64,000 nucleotides of DNA from Clostridium grantii DSM 8605 (GCF_900129965.1 NZ_FQXM01000017.1:29459-93458); one strand, 5' to 3'. Counted from the stretch's first letter, positions 41,738 through 52,346 are shown. Notes: generated by a model not told the origin, from the letters alone. Made by a program: numbers and translations.

Positions 41738-44599
41738 ATGAAGAAAAAACGTTGCGAAAGAAGCTTAAAGAGAAGAATAAATACCATGGTTTCAATTGTT
41801 AATTTCTCTAGTTTACTGCTTATGCTAATTGCATTTATGGTTGCTTTAGGAATAGCTTTCACCATTGTTAGTGGAATTGTATCAGAGTATGCAGCTAATC
41901 AAATGAATTTTCAAATACAACGTGAATTAGAAATGCCTATTAAAAAAGGTGTTGATATTGAAAGTGATGCCTATTTAAATGATTTATTTAAAAGAGTTGG
42001 ATTTTCTTTTGAATTTCTTGGAGAAAAAAAGAATCAGTTTATTATGAATGAAATAGAATCTGATGAAAATGAAATACCAGAGTTTCTACCAACGCTAAGC
42101 ATTCAATATAAAATCTTTAAGAATGAAGAATTAATTTATGATTCTATAGTGGAAACAAAAAAAGATAATATTTTTTATGATACAGCAGATATAGATTTCA
42201 ACAACTTATTTTTGAAAAATGTAAATTCAACAGCATACAAGAGTATAGTAGATAGTTCTGGTGAAGAATTATTTGTTTTACAGGTTAGATTGAATCCTAA
42301 GATTATTTATGGAAGTTATATAGCTTTGTTAATTGTTTGTGGGATTATATTTTTAATAACTTTAACTATATCTAAGTTGGCTTTTTTTGGATTAAGCGGG
42401 TCTATTATAAAGCCTTTATCAGAACTGGATAAAAAAATGAATCAAATATCAGAGGGAGATATAGAGTCAACAATTTATAATGAAATAAAATTTGAAAAAC
42501 CAGTGATAGAAGTTGTAAGTTTAGCTAATAGTGCAAATAAAATAATGTCAAAAATGCATGAATATATGGAGACTTTAGCACAACAAAATGAAGAACTAGA
42601 GCATCAAAACTTAACGTTACAAGAGAGTAGTGTTGTGTTAGAAAATACAAATAAAATATTGGATAATAAAAATCTGAAATTAACTAATATTTTAAGTAAT
42701 GTGGAACAAGGAATTCTGACTTTTAAACAAAACTTAATTATCCATAATGAATATAGTTTGGTTTGTAAAGAAATATTTAGTGAATGTATTAGTGATAAAA
42801 AATTATCAACAATATTGCATCCTCATGATACTAAAATGCAATTATTCATAGATGATTTATTAATAAAAATATTTAGCTTAGATAAAGAACAACAAGGAAT
42901 ATATTTAACTTTACTACCAGAAGAGATAGTAATCAATAATAGATTTATTAGTTTAGATTATAAAATTGTTAAAGATGAAACTAATAAAGATACTATTATG
43001 ACAATTATAACTGATGTAACAGAAAAGAAAATTTTAGAAAAACAAAGAGATAAAGAACATGATACTTTAAAGATGGTTGTAAAAACCATTTTAAATAGGG
43101 ATGATTTTAGAGAGCTTGTTTTCCAGTTTGAAGATTTTGCATCCCAAAGTTTTGATAATTTACCAAAAGAAAAATATGAAGAAATACTTCGAGAAATACA
43201 CACATTTAAGGGAAGTTTTAGTCAATATGAAATGGTAAATCTTATTTCAAAATTAGATGATTTAGAAAGTAAACTATATGAAAAAAATGATTTGTTTCAT
43301 GTAAAAGATATTGATAATAGTCAACTTCATGGATGGTTAATGGAGGATTTGGGTATAATTGAAGCTTATGCTGGTGAAGATTTTATAAAAGATGAAGAGT
43401 TTTGTTATATAAAAAAAGAAAAATTAGTTGAAATTGAAAGAAAAGTAGTAGAAACATTATCTTCAAAAGAAGCTAGAGTAATTCTACCTTTGATAAAAAG
43501 TTTGAGATATAAATCACTTAAAGAACTTTTGAAAACTTACCCAGATTATGTTATAAAATTAAGTGAGAGACTAGGTAAAAATGTTGCTCCATTTGATATA
43601 ACAGGAGATGATATAATGGTAGATAGTAATTATTATCAGGACGTTTTAAAATCTTTGGTTCATATATTTAGAAATTCAGTGGACCATGGTATAGAAACAG
43701 ATGATGTAAGAATTGAAAATAATAAAGAAGAAATAGCAAATATAAGATGTAATATAGTTGATTTAGAAGATTCATTTAGTATACAAATTTCAGATGATGG
43801 TAAAGGAATAGATTTAAAAGCGCTAGAAACTAAAGTTGTAAGTGAAGGATTATTTACAACGGAGGATTTTAATAAGCTAAAATTAAATGAGAAGCTTGAG
43901 CTAATTTACAAACAAGGAATTACTACCAAAGAAAAAGCAACTTATGTTTCTGGTAGAGGAGTTGGCATGGCTGCTGTTAAACAAACAATTGAAAATTATA
44001 ATGGAAGAATAGAAGTAGAAAGCATACAGAATAGAGGCACAAAATTCACAATTACTATTCCTAAATTTGAAGAAAAAGAAAATAATGTGGTAACGGCTGA
44101 GCATTTTATGGAACAAGTTATGAAAACAAGTAAGCATATTATTTTTAAGGAAACTAATATGGAATTTAAAGAAAATCCTATTGAAATTAATGATAGGGTT
44201 ACACTAAATAAAATTACTGCTCTTATTAGTTTAAAAGGTGATTTTAATTCAATAATGATGGTTAGTGTGAATGAAAAAATGGCAAAAGAGTTTGTTAAAG
44301 GATTTATGATTGATAATATTGAGGAAAGTGTTATATTAGAATATGTAGAAGATGTTTTAGGAGAAATTTCAAACACTATATTAGGATCTACTTTTGGAAA
44401 ATTTGAGAACACAAATAGTAAATTTTATATGGGATTACCAGCAGTTTTATCAAATAGTGATGGGTATATAAAACATGCTCAATCTGAAATATTATCTTTT
44501 AGGTTAAAACATGATGAATACGAATTTGAGATACACATGTTTTTAGTAAATGATGACGTGAATACAAATTATCAAATGGAGGATATAATAGATGGCTAG
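41738..44599 (+). CDS. Membrane sensor with HAMP, Hpt, CheA-like kinase and CheX/CheC-like domains
   Basis: In order, this 953-residue protein has TM1 (about 20-45), an extracytoplasmic region, TM2 (about 190-215), HAMP (about 222-280), a coiled coil, a PAS-like region (about 315-430), an Hpt domain with His488 (EIHTFKGSF), and a CheA-type ATPase (N box HIFRNSVDHG at 642-651, DDGKGID, GRGVGMAAV). It ends in a domain like CheX/CheC (about 790-940, GEISNTILGSTFGKF). It is an all-in-one receptor and kinase. It overlaps the receiver gene by eight bases, so that protein is the likely phospho-acceptor. Confidence 0.85.
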   Translation: MKKKRCERSLKRRINTMVSIVNFSSLLLMLIAFMVALGIAFTIVSGIVSEYAANQMNFQIQRELEMPIKKGVDIESDAYLNDLFKRVGFSFEFLGEKKNQFIMNEIESDENEIPEFLPTLSIQYKIFKNEELIYDSIVETKKDNIFYDTADIDFNNLFLKNVNSTAYKSIVDSSGEELFVLQVRLNPKIIYGSYIALLIVCGIIFLITLTISKLAFFGLSGSIIKPLSELDKKMNQISEGDIESTIYNEIKFEKPVIEVVSLANSANKIMSKMHEYMETLAQQNEELEHQNLTLQESSVVLENTNKILDNKNLKLTNILSNVEQGILTFKQNLIIHNEYSLVCKEIFSECISDKKLSTILHPHDTKMQLFIDDLLIKIFSLDKEQQGIYLTLLPEEIVINNRFISLDYKIVKDETNKDTIMTIITDVTEKKILEKQRDKEHDTLKMVVKTILNRDDFRELVFQFEDFASQSFDNLPKEKYEEILREIHTFKGSFSQYEMVNLISKLDDLESKLYEKNDLFHVKDIDNSQLHGWLMEDLGIIEAYAGEDFIKDEEFCYIKKEKLVEIERKVVETLSSKEARVILPLIKSLRYKSLKELLKTYPDYVIKLSERLGKNVAPFDITGDDIMVDSNYYQDVLKSLVHIFRNSVDHGIETDDVRIENNKEEIANIRCNIVDLEDSFSIQISDDGKGIDLKALETKVVSEGLFTTEDFNKLKLNEKLELIYKQGITTKEKATYVSGRGVGMAAVKQTIENYNGRIEVESIQNRGTKFTITIPKFEEKENNVVTAEHFMEQVMKTSKHIIFKETNMEFKENPIEINDRVTLNKITALISLKGDFNSIMMVSVNEKMAKEFVKGFMIDNIEESVILEYVEDVLGEISNTILGSTFGKFENTNSKFYMGLPAVLSNSDGYIKHAQSEILSFRLKHDEYEFEIHMFLVNDDVNTNYQMEDIIDG

Positions 44600-45263
44600 A
44601 ATATTAATAGTTGATGATTCAACAGTAATGAGAAAAAACTTACATTCTATATTTATAAAAAATGGACATGAAGTGGTAGGTGAAGCTAACAATGGAGTTC
44701 AAGCTATAGCTTTATATAAAGAATTAAATCCAGATTTAATTACTATGGATATTACAATGCCTAAAATGAATGGAGTAGAAGCGGTTAAACATATAGTAGA
44801 TAGTGATGAGAATGCTAAAATAATAATGGTTAGTGCACTAAATCAAAAACAAATGGTTTTTGAAGCTTTAAAGAATGGAGCAAAGCATTATATTACTAAA
44901 CCTATAGAAGCAATGAAGTTAATAGGGGTTGTTAGTGAAGTACTTAATGAAAATATGAGTAAAAAAGAAGAAATAAGAGATAGTAAAATTGAGAATATTA
45001 ATAATGTTGTAGTCAAACCAGGTTTCTCAATTGAAAATATTGAAGGTAGCTTTATAATAAAATTTAAGGAATATTTTAATGATGAAGACATCAATAAACT
45101 TGAGGTAGCTATAAAAGGAATGATGTTCATTACACCTTTAAACGTAGTATTTGATTTTGAAAATAATAAGTTCTTATCAGACAAAGTGATGATAGATATC
45201 AATAAATTAGGAAAAAGCATTAAAAATGCTGGAGGATCTTTAAAGATTTCATCTGAAAAATAA
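44592..45263 (+). CDS. CheY-like response regulator with C-terminal STAS-like domain
   Basis: Residues 1-120 of this 223-residue protein form a receiver (LIVDDSTVMRK; phospho-Asp in DLITMDITMPKMNG; KPIEA). Residues about 140-220 (FIIKFKEYFNDEDINKLEVAIKG, LNVVFDFENNKFLSDKVMIDINKL) look like a STAS/anti-sigma-antagonist fold. Output would therefore be by protein partner, not DNA. It is coupled to the sensor kinase upstream. Confidence 0.85.
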   Translation: MARILIVDDSTVMRKNLHSIFIKNGHEVVGEANNGVQAIALYKELNPDLITMDITMPKMNGVEAVKHIVDSDENAKIIMVSALNQKQMVFEALKNGAKHYITKPIEAMKLIGVVSEVLNENMSKKEEIRDSKIENINNVVVKPGFSIENIEGSFIIKFKEYFNDEDINKLEVAIKGMMFITPLNVVFDFENNKFLSDKVMIDINKLGKSIKNAGGSLKISSEK

Positions 45264-45300
45264 AGAATAATTTCAAGAAATTAATTGGAGGAGGCTATAA

Positions 45301-46797
45301 ATGGAAAAGAGTATATTTATACTTACTAAAAAATACAGTAATGAAATGAAAATTAAAGAAGCTATAGGGAGTTTGTATGAAACAAATCTTGTAACTACAG
45401 CAACTTTGATGGTGGAATTATATAAAAAAAGTCCTATAGTTTTAATAGTTGATTTAGATAGCTTCGAAGAAAGCACCATTGAAATGATACAATCAGTTGT
45501 TGCAATAGATTATTTGCCTGTAATCTATACCTATGAAGTTAATGAAAGAATGAAAAAGATTTTAAAGAATGAAATTGTTTTACATTTAGATAAAGTGAAA
45601 GAAACTATAATCCCTTTAGTAAATCAATCAAGTATTTTTAAAAGCAAATACGATAAAGTTATGGATAGCTATAATGCTATTGACTTAATAAATGGTGAAT
45701 TTAAAACATTTTTTAAGGATTGGGTGAATAATGAAGATGATTCAAAAATAATGATGAAAAAATCTTTAGATTTAGTGTATGCTAAAAATCTTTTCCTTAA
45801 TAATAAACCAGAAATTGTATGGATATTGACTTTGAAAAATAAAAACTATTATAGTATAAAATTTAACTTGATAGATGATGAATATTTTGAAGAGGTAAGT
45901 TTTAATATGAGTAGCAGAAATTCGTTTAATTTTGATATTTATGCTGCCAATGGCTTTAGTAAAAATTTCAACACAAATGAACTTTCAGATATAAGTATTT
46001 ACGAAAATAATTTTCCTCATGATATAGAAAAAAATACTGAAGATATTAGGAATTTTGCGGGTTTTACTATGGGAAAAATAATTATTATAGGCATGAATTA
46101 TAAGCAATCAGTTTTTAATTTTGATGTGGGTATAATGAAAGCATTGGCTATAAATTTTGATTTATTAGAGACCGTAAAATCTCAGATGAATGAATTAGAG
46201 GGGGCTTTTGATTATACTACAAATGCTCTAGCTAGAGCGGCAGAAGCTAATGATGATATTACAGGACAACATATAAAAAGAGTTAATACTTTTGCTAAAT
46301 TAATTGCAGAAGAACTAGAAATGGATAAAGAATTTGTAAAAAGAATTTACAATTCTTCTCAAATGCATGATGTAGGAAAAATTTATGTTGAGAAAGAAAT
46401 ATTAACTAAACCAGGAAAGCTTTCTAATGAAGAATTCGAAAAAATGAAAATGCATACGATTTTTGGGGAAAAAATAGTAGGAGATTCAGAATATTTAAAA
46501 ATGTCTGCAGAGATTGCTAGGTATCATCATGAAAAATTTGATGGGTCTGGGTATCCAGATGGCAAAAAAGGAGAAGAAATTCCTTTGTCAGCGCGAATCG
46601 TTTCTTTAGCAGATATATATGATGCACTTAGAAGTGCAAGAAGCTATAAGCCAGCTTTTACACATGAGGAGGCTTATAAAATTATTGTTGAAGGTGATGG
46701 ACGAGTAAATCCAGAACATTTTGACCCTAGTGTATTAGAGGCTTTCAGAAAAAATCATCTTGAGTTTAATGAGATTTATAAAAAGTTGGCTGATTAA
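45301..46797 (+). CDS. HD-GYP domain phosphodiesterase with degenerate receiver-like N-terminus
   Basis: Residues 1-110 of this 498-residue protein resemble a receiver (VVLIVDLDSFEESTIEMIQSV), but the acidic pocket is incomplete. The middle is uncharacterised (about 120-300). The C-terminal HD-GYP domain is complete (EANDDITGQHIKRVN, MHDVGKIYV, MKMHTIFGE, RYHHEKFDGSGYPDG). It should hydrolyse cyclic di-GMP. It lies 37 bases after the receiver gene in the same operon. Confidence 0.9.
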   Translation: MEKSIFILTKKYSNEMKIKEAIGSLYETNLVTTATLMVELYKKSPIVLIVDLDSFEESTIEMIQSVVAIDYLPVIYTYEVNERMKKILKNEIVLHLDKVKETIIPLVNQSSIFKSKYDKVMDSYNAIDLINGEFKTFFKDWVNNEDDSKIMMKKSLDLVYAKNLFLNNKPEIVWILTLKNKNYYSIKFNLIDDEYFEEVSFNMSSRNSFNFDIYAANGFSKNFNTNELSDISIYENNFPHDIEKNTEDIRNFAGFTMGKIIIIGMNYKQSVFNFDVGIMKALAINFDLLETVKSQMNELEGAFDYTTNALARAAEANDDITGQHIKRVNTFAKLIAEELEMDKEFVKRIYNSSQMHDVGKIYVEKEILTKPGKLSNEEFEKMKMHTIFGEKIVGDSEYLKMSAEIARYHHEKFDGSGYPDGKKGEEIPLSARIVSLADIYDALRSARSYKPAFTHEEAYKIIVEGDGRVNPEHFDPSVLEAFRKNHLEFNEIYKKLAD

Positions 46798-46889
46798 GAC
46801 AAATAATTCAAAAAACAATATATTTCAATAATTGACTGTAGGTAGGATGTATGATAGCATATATACTATATAAATTGAGGTGGATAATT

Positions 46890-47606
46890 ATGAAATTAGA
46901 TAAAATAGATAATCAATCAGTTGTTAATGTTGTTGTAGAGCGTATAAAAAATTCAATTATAAAAGAAGAATTAAAACCAGGGGATAAAATACCAACTGAA
47001 GTTGAATTGATTGAACAATTAGGCGTTGGAAGAAATTCAGTAAGAGAAGCTATAAAGATGTTAACAGCTCTTGGAATACTAGAAGTTCGTAGGGGTCAGG
47101 GTACATATGTAGTAACTAAAGTAAATCCATCATTCTTTGACCCACTAATCTTTAGCTTGATAATTGAACCAAAATCAAATAGAGATTTGTACGAGTTAAG
47201 GGTTATGTTTGATTCTATGGTACTATTTAATGTGATTGAAAAAGTATCTGATGAAGAAATACTTATGATAGAGCAAGAAATAATGGATACAGAACAAAAG
47301 TATAAAGAAAACAAAGAGAATATAGATGTAGAGTATTTTGTAAAGAGAGACTGTGAATTTCATTATATGATATTGGAATTAACTAAAAATCCTTTGATTA
47401 TTCGAATTGGGCAAGCAATACTTGGACTTTTTCAAGAGTACATAAAAAAATCTATTTTGCAGCAAAACGGAATTGAGAGAAGTATTAAAAACCATGTGAG
47501 AATACTTGATACAATTAAAAAACGAGATAGAAATAATGTTTTAGATATTGTAGAGAATACTTTAATAGAGTGGAAAGAAGAATGGAAAAATTTTGAAAGT
47601 AAATAA
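46890..47606 (+). CDS. FadR/GntR-family transcriptional regulator
   Basis: The start at 46890 (MKLDKIDNQSVVNVVVERIK) follows GAGGTGG. The 238-residue protein has a GntR winged helix (ELKPGDKIPTEVELIEQLGVG, VREAIKMLTALGILEVRRGQG) and an FCD-type helical effector domain with metal-binding His candidates (FHYMIL, KNHVRILDTI). Targets are often sugar-acid or organic-acid genes; none is adjacent. Confidence 0.88.
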   Translation: MKLDKIDNQSVVNVVVERIKNSIIKEELKPGDKIPTEVELIEQLGVGRNSVREAIKMLTALGILEVRRGQGTYVVTKVNPSFFDPLIFSLIIEPKSNRDLYELRVMFDSMVLFNVIEKVSDEEILMIEQEIMDTEQKYKENKENIDVEYFVKRDCEFHYMILELTKNPLIIRIGQAILGLFQEYIKKSILQQNGIERSIKNHVRILDTIKKRDRNNVLDIVENTLIEWKEEWKNFESK

Positions 47607-47668
47607 TTAAATATAAATTGATAGATTTTTGATTTTAGAAAGAAAAGATATTAATGTTGTAAATAAAT

Positions 47669-47695
47669 AAAAAACCCTTATATTGGGTTTTTTTA
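47669..47695. terminator. Convergent terminator
   Basis: AAAAACCC-ttatatt-GGGTTTTT has A and T runs on both sides. It can serve both the GntR gene and the minus-strand phosphoglycerate mutase gene. Confidence 0.82.
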
Positions 47696-48904
47696 TTTTT
47701 GTAAGAAGTAATTAAGTAATTCATGACCAGCAGAAAAAAACTTGCCTGAATTCTCAGCAGCCATTTCTGAAAATCTATTTTCTTCTTTAAATGAATCTAA
47801 AGTACTATCGTATATAACATAAGGTACTGGTTCAGAAGAATGGGTTCTTATTTTTATAGGAGTTCTATGGTCAGGAAGAATTAAAATTCTATATGCCTCG
47901 CCTGCTTTTTCCATAGCATTCTGTACTGGTTTTACTATCTTTTCATCAATTATCTCAATAGACTTAATTTTACCATCTAAATCTCCTTGATGACCACATT
48001 CATCTGGAGCTTCTAAGTGTATATAAACAAAATCATCACCATCTAATATGGCTTTTATAGCTGCAGTTGCTTTTCCATCAAAATTTGTGTGAATAGTTCC
48101 AGTGGCACCTTCTACAGGGATTGCTTTAAGTCCGGCTAGTATTCCAATTCCGTAAATCAGGTCAACAGCAGAGATTACAGACCCCTTTAAACCAAATTTT
48201 TCATTAAATGAATCTAATTTAGGTTTTTTGCCTTCTCCCCATATCCATATAGAGTTAGCAGGATTTAGACCTTTTTCTTTGCGACTTATGTTGATAGGAT
48301 GATTATTTAATAGATCAAAAGATTTTTTCATCATATCATATAGAATGCCACTATTTGGTCCTTGGGGTAGATAGCTTGTTACCTTTTGACCTAAGAAATC
48401 ATGTGGTGGAATAAGAGTAAATTCCAGGGGACCATTGTCCCAAACTATCAAATGTCTATAACTAACACCTGGATAGTATTTTATAAACTCATTTTCAAGT
48501 TCTTTTTTTAGGAAAAGAATAAGTTCTTTAGATTCCTCACTAGAAATTTCTCCTGCAGAATGGTCTATCATAGTTTTTTCATCATAAGGTTCATCTTCTG
48601 ATAAAGTAACCACATTACATCGAAAAGTCACATCAGTTTCTAAAAGTTCAACTCCCATGCTAGCCGCTTCTAGTGGGGAACGACCGGTGTGGTAAATTTC
48701 AGGAGCGTAGCCCATAACAGATAAATTCGCAGTATCACTTCCTGGAGACATTCCTTTAGGTACAGTTTGTACTAATCCAATTTCACCCTTTTGAGCTAAA
48801 TTTGTAATATTTGGGATATTAGCTACTTGCAAAGGTGTTTTATTACCAAGAGATTCTATTTCATAATCAGCCATTCCATCTACTAAAACCGTAATATATT
48901 TCAT
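47693..48904 (-). CDS. apgM: 2,3-bisphosphoglycerate-independent phosphoglycerate mutase, archaeal-type (ApgM)
   Basis: This 403-residue alkaline-phosphatase-superfamily enzyme begins ITVLVDGMADYEIESLGNKT. It has the phospho-Ser in SPGSDTANLSVMGY (about 53-66) and metal ligands in HLEAPDECGHQGD (about 294) and DHRTP (about 357). It interconverts 3- and 2-phosphoglycerate; relatives were sometimes annotated ThrH-type homoserine kinase. GGAGG precedes the start. Confidence 0.9.
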   Translation of the reverse strand: MKYITVLVDGMADYEIESLGNKTPLQVANIPNITNLAQKGEIGLVQTVPKGMSPGSDTANLSVMGYAPEIYHTGRSPLEAASMGVELLETDVTFRCNVVTLSEDEPYDEKTMIDHSAGEISSEESKELILFLKKELENEFIKYYPGVSYRHLIVWDNGPLEFTLIPPHDFLGQKVTSYLPQGPNSGILYDMMKKSFDLLNNHPINISRKEKGLNPANSIWIWGEGKKPKLDSFNEKFGLKGSVISAVDLIYGIGILAGLKAIPVEGATGTIHTNFDGKATAAIKAILDGDDFVYIHLEAPDECGHQGDLDGKIKSIEIIDEKIVKPVQNAMEKAGEAYRILILPDHRTPIKIRTHSSEPVPYVIYDSTLDSFKEENRFSEMAAENSGKFFSAGHELLNYFLQK

Positions 48905-49005
48905 ATAATATCCTCCCGAGAATAAATTTTATGAACTTAAAAATTAAATTACTTTATTGTAACACAGCGATAAATTAGTATCAAGGTGAGAAAATCAGAT
49001 AAAAA

Positions 49006-50400
49006 TTAAATAGTATGTTTAAGTATAAAATTATTAAATTTTTGAATATTTTGCTTTAAGGATTTTTTTTCTTCATACATTTTTTCATCAGCATCACTTA
49101 TAATTATATCAACTGAATTTGGAGTTTTTGGTTTGTATTCTGAAATACCGTGGCTTAAATTAATATTAAAGTTTAAATTTTTAGTGCTATTAATTAAATC
49201 GAATTCTTCAAGAATTCTAAGCCAAAGGTCTTCAGATTCAACAACATTAGTATTTGGAAGGAGTATAAGAAATTCATCTCCACCTAATCTTATTAAATAA
49301 TCAGTTTTTCTTATTGTTTCACCGATTGTAGATGATACAGTTTTTATTAATAAATCTCCAGCATCATGACCAAGAGAGACATTAATAATTTTTAATCCGT
49401 TTATATCGATAAAACAAATACATAAAGTTTTTGAAGAAGATTTTGATTTAGATACTTCTTCGTTAAGAATTTCATAACCAGCTCTTCGGTTCAAAACATT
49501 AGTTAAAGCATCGTACTTCGCAAAATATTCTATTTCTTCACTATACTGCTTATTAGAGGCGTATAAAATGGCTAGAATTAATGAAATTAGTAATAAGGCT
49601 ACTATAAAATAATACTCTTGTAGAAACTTATTAAAAATCAATTTGAAATCATTTAAAATAACCCATCCATAGGTTTCATTAGTAGCATCTATATGAGAAA
49701 GAATTATCCAATTATTACTATAAAATTTATTTTGTCTTTATAAGGAGATGAGGTGCTGTTTTGATTCAAAAGGTTACTTATAGATTTATAAGTATACAAG
49801 CCGTTAGAAGTTATAAATTGACCTTCATTTCCATTTTGAACTAAACTCCATTCTTCGGGGCAATAGTTCATAAATTTATTATCTATCTTTGAATCGTACA
49901 TAAAGCCCCATTGTTTTGAAGAGTCTTTATTTATAAGTCAGTAACTATCTTTGTTTAACAAGTCCATATTGCCTATAAAACCCAAAGTAATTGAACTAAA
50001 GTCATTTATAAGATTTTGTGCAAGATAATTGACGATAACTATTCCTTTAAAGTCACCATCAATATAGAGAGGGGTAGAAATTATTAAAGTGGGTTTTATT
50101 GGTAGTTCAATCACACCATTTTCCTTATTTAAATCAAATTTAGAAATAAAAATTTCTCCATCCTTTAATTTCATAGTTTCAGTAAAATAGTATCTATCGC
50201 TTTTATCTTGCAATAAATTATTTTCAACAATATCTGTAGTACCCTCACAATTATTTATTCTAAGTTGTTCTTTTCCAGAATTATCGATAAATCTTATTTG
50301 ATCATATATTTTTTTGCAGAAGAAAAAGAACTAAGGTTTTTAGAAATAGCGTCATAGCTGCCGTTATTATTTAAATAGTTAGTGTAATTATAATTATACC
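49006..50400 (-). pseudogene. Broken membrane diguanylate cyclase (dCache-GGDEF)
   Basis: The C-terminal part (49006-49641) is an intact GGDEF domain (RLGGDEFLIL, DALTNVLNRR) with a membrane segment ahead of it. Upstream, the extracytoplasmic sensor continues in three pieces: a frameshift near 49720, an in-frame TGA near 49935 (KDSY-stop-LINKDSS), and another frameshift near 50310 in an A run. The N-terminal membrane helix is missing. The GGDEF fragment could still be expressed, but the original sensor is lost. Confidence 0.82.
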
Positions 50401-50577
50401 TTAATTATTTTTATTATACTATAAAAGTTTTATATAAAATACAGTTTAAGCCTATAAATTATATATAAAAAACAAGAAGTTTGTGAAAAAAATACATCAG
50501 TAGTAAAAGATATAGTACAATATCCATAGGGGATTATGAAGTAAATTGATAAAAAGTATCGGGGGGGAGTTATAAAC

Positions 50578-51867
50578 ATGACAATTGAATTTTTGGATTC
50601 ATTTTTAAGTACTTTGACAGAGTTAGTCTGTTTACTTATTTTGAGAAAATCCTTCATAGCTAAGAGATTAAATGAAAATATTATGGGGAATTTTTTTGTT
50701 TTAATTTTAGCTAGTTTAGTTATTGCAGTTAGGTATGAAATATTTAAAGATACGCAGCTTATTTTCAATATAATGATACTAATTATTCTACTAGTGCTTA
50801 TTTTTAAGATGTCTTTTTACGAAGCAATTATACAATTAATGTTAGCTTTAACCACGGTGATGACTATAGAATTTATAATTATTATGTTCTTTTCTGTTTT
50901 TATAGAAAACGTAAAAGGCTCATATTTGGTGAAATGTGGAGCAATATCATTAACTATATTATTTTCTTTAATTATATATTATAAAGTAAATTTGAAAAAA
51001 GTATATTCACAAATAATCAAAAAAGAGAATAAAGTACTTAAATTTATTGTTATAAATAGCTTTATAGCAGTTTTTTCTATTTGGTTTTATTGGGATAGCA
51101 ATTTTAATAGACAAGTATATAATTTGATCTATATAGTACTTATATTGGTAATTATACTTACTACAAATTTAGTTTCAGTAATTTATTTGGAAAAAATAGA
51201 TGCACAACACAAAGCTTTAGAGGCTTATAACAAGTACAATCCTTATGTAGAGGAGCTAATAAAAGAAATAAGAAAAGAACAGCATGATTATAAAAATAGG
51301 TTGCATGCATTAATGATGCTTCCAGAAGTTTGCGATAATTATGATGATTTGGTTAAAGAAATTCAAGAATATACAAATAATTATAAAAAGGAAACTATTG
51401 ATGATAAAATTCAAATACTTAAACTGAACAATAAAATGTTGGGAGCTCTTCTTTATTATAAAATTAATCAAGCTAAAGAAATGGGAATTATAATTGATTG
51501 TGAAATAGAAGATGATTGTATGGAAGGTTGTATGCCTAATTATGAGATAGTTGATATAGTAGGTATTCTTGTAGACAATGCAATAGAAGCAACAGCAACT
51601 TATACAGGAAATAAGCATATTAAAATTGAATTTAAAGAAAAAAAATTTAAGCGCTATATTATAATTAAAAATACTTTTTATTTTATTGAAAAACAGAGGT
51701 TAGAAAAATTATTTAAGAAAGCTTATTCAACTAAAGGGAGTGGAAGAGGATACGGACTATCTAATGTTGAAGGAATTATAAATAAGTATCCAGAGATTAT
51801 GATACAAGCCTATAATGAAAAAAATTATAATGAAAATTATGTTGTTTTTGAAATTAGTTGTGAATAG
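50578..51867 (+). CDS. AgrC-like sensor histidine kinase (GHKL), orphan
   Basis: This 429-residue protein has about six N-terminal membrane segments (1-205), a phospho-acceptor helix (IRKEQHDYKNRLHALMML, His near 240) and a GHKL ATPase (DIVGILVDNAIEATATYTGN, GSGRGYGLSNVEGII). This is the plan of peptide-sensing AgrC/ComD-like kinases. No LytTR response regulator, AgrB or signal peptide gene is next to it. GGGGGGAG precedes the start. Confidence 0.88.
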   Translation: MTIEFLDSFLSTLTELVCLLILRKSFIAKRLNENIMGNFFVLILASLVIAVRYEIFKDTQLIFNIMILIILLVLIFKMSFYEAIIQLMLALTTVMTIEFIIIMFFSVFIENVKGSYLVKCGAISLTILFSLIIYYKVNLKKVYSQIIKKENKVLKFIVINSFIAVFSIWFYWDSNFNRQVYNLIYIVLILVIILTTNLVSVIYLEKIDAQHKALEAYNKYNPYVEELIKEIRKEQHDYKNRLHALMMLPEVCDNYDDLVKEIQEYTNNYKKETIDDKIQILKLNNKMLGALLYYKINQAKEMGIIIDCEIEDDCMEGCMPNYEIVDIVGILVDNAIEATATYTGNKHIKIEFKEKKFKRYIIIKNTFYFIEKQRLEKLFKKAYSTKGSGRGYGLSNVEGIINKYPEIMIQAYNEKNYNENYVVFEISCE

Positions 51868-52128
51868 ATATTTTAGACATAATAAAAAATTTATTTGTAT
51901 ATTTTAAACAATATTATTTTCTTCATGGAATAATTTATTTAATTAAAATTCGGTATTTTATTTAGAAATATTTATACAAAAGTGCAAAAATTGATAATTG
52001 AAAAATTAAAGCTATAAAAAATAAAAAAACAGTAAAAAAACAATAAAAAAACTATTGATTTTTAGAATAATATAGTTTAATATATATACGTACCGAATAA
52101 TTAAAAATAAATAACATAAAAATGTTCG

Positions 52129-52202
52129 TCAACTCGTATATCTTCAGTAATAAGGACTGAAAGTTTCTACCAAGTCACCGTAAATGGCTTGACTACGGGT
52201 GT
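52129..52202 (+). ncRNA. Purine (guanine-class) riboswitch
   Basis: The aptamer core is recognisable: P1 CTCGTA (52133-52138) pairs with TACGGG (52194-52199), with AGTTTCTACC in J2/3 and ACCGTAAA in the P3 loop. The specificity base in GACTAC (52193) is C, which selects guanine or hypoxanthine/xanthine rather than adenine. It lies in front of the xpt gene. Confidence 0.94.
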
Positions 52203-52308
52203 TTATATACTACATATAAATTCATTTTAATTATTAACATATATTTTAGTTGAAATATGTGTCTTTAATTAAAATAATTTTAAGATATTTCAATATCAAT
52301 GAATGTAT

Positions 52309-52346
52309 ATGAGCTCCCTAAGTATCGTAGGGGGCTCATTTTTATT
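52309..52346 (+). terminator. Riboswitch-controlled terminator
   Basis: ATGAGCTCCCTA pairs with TAGGGGGCTCAT (one mismatch) and is followed by a T-rich run 20 bases before the xpt start. Its place after the aptamer suggests attenuation of xpt. Confidence 0.85.
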
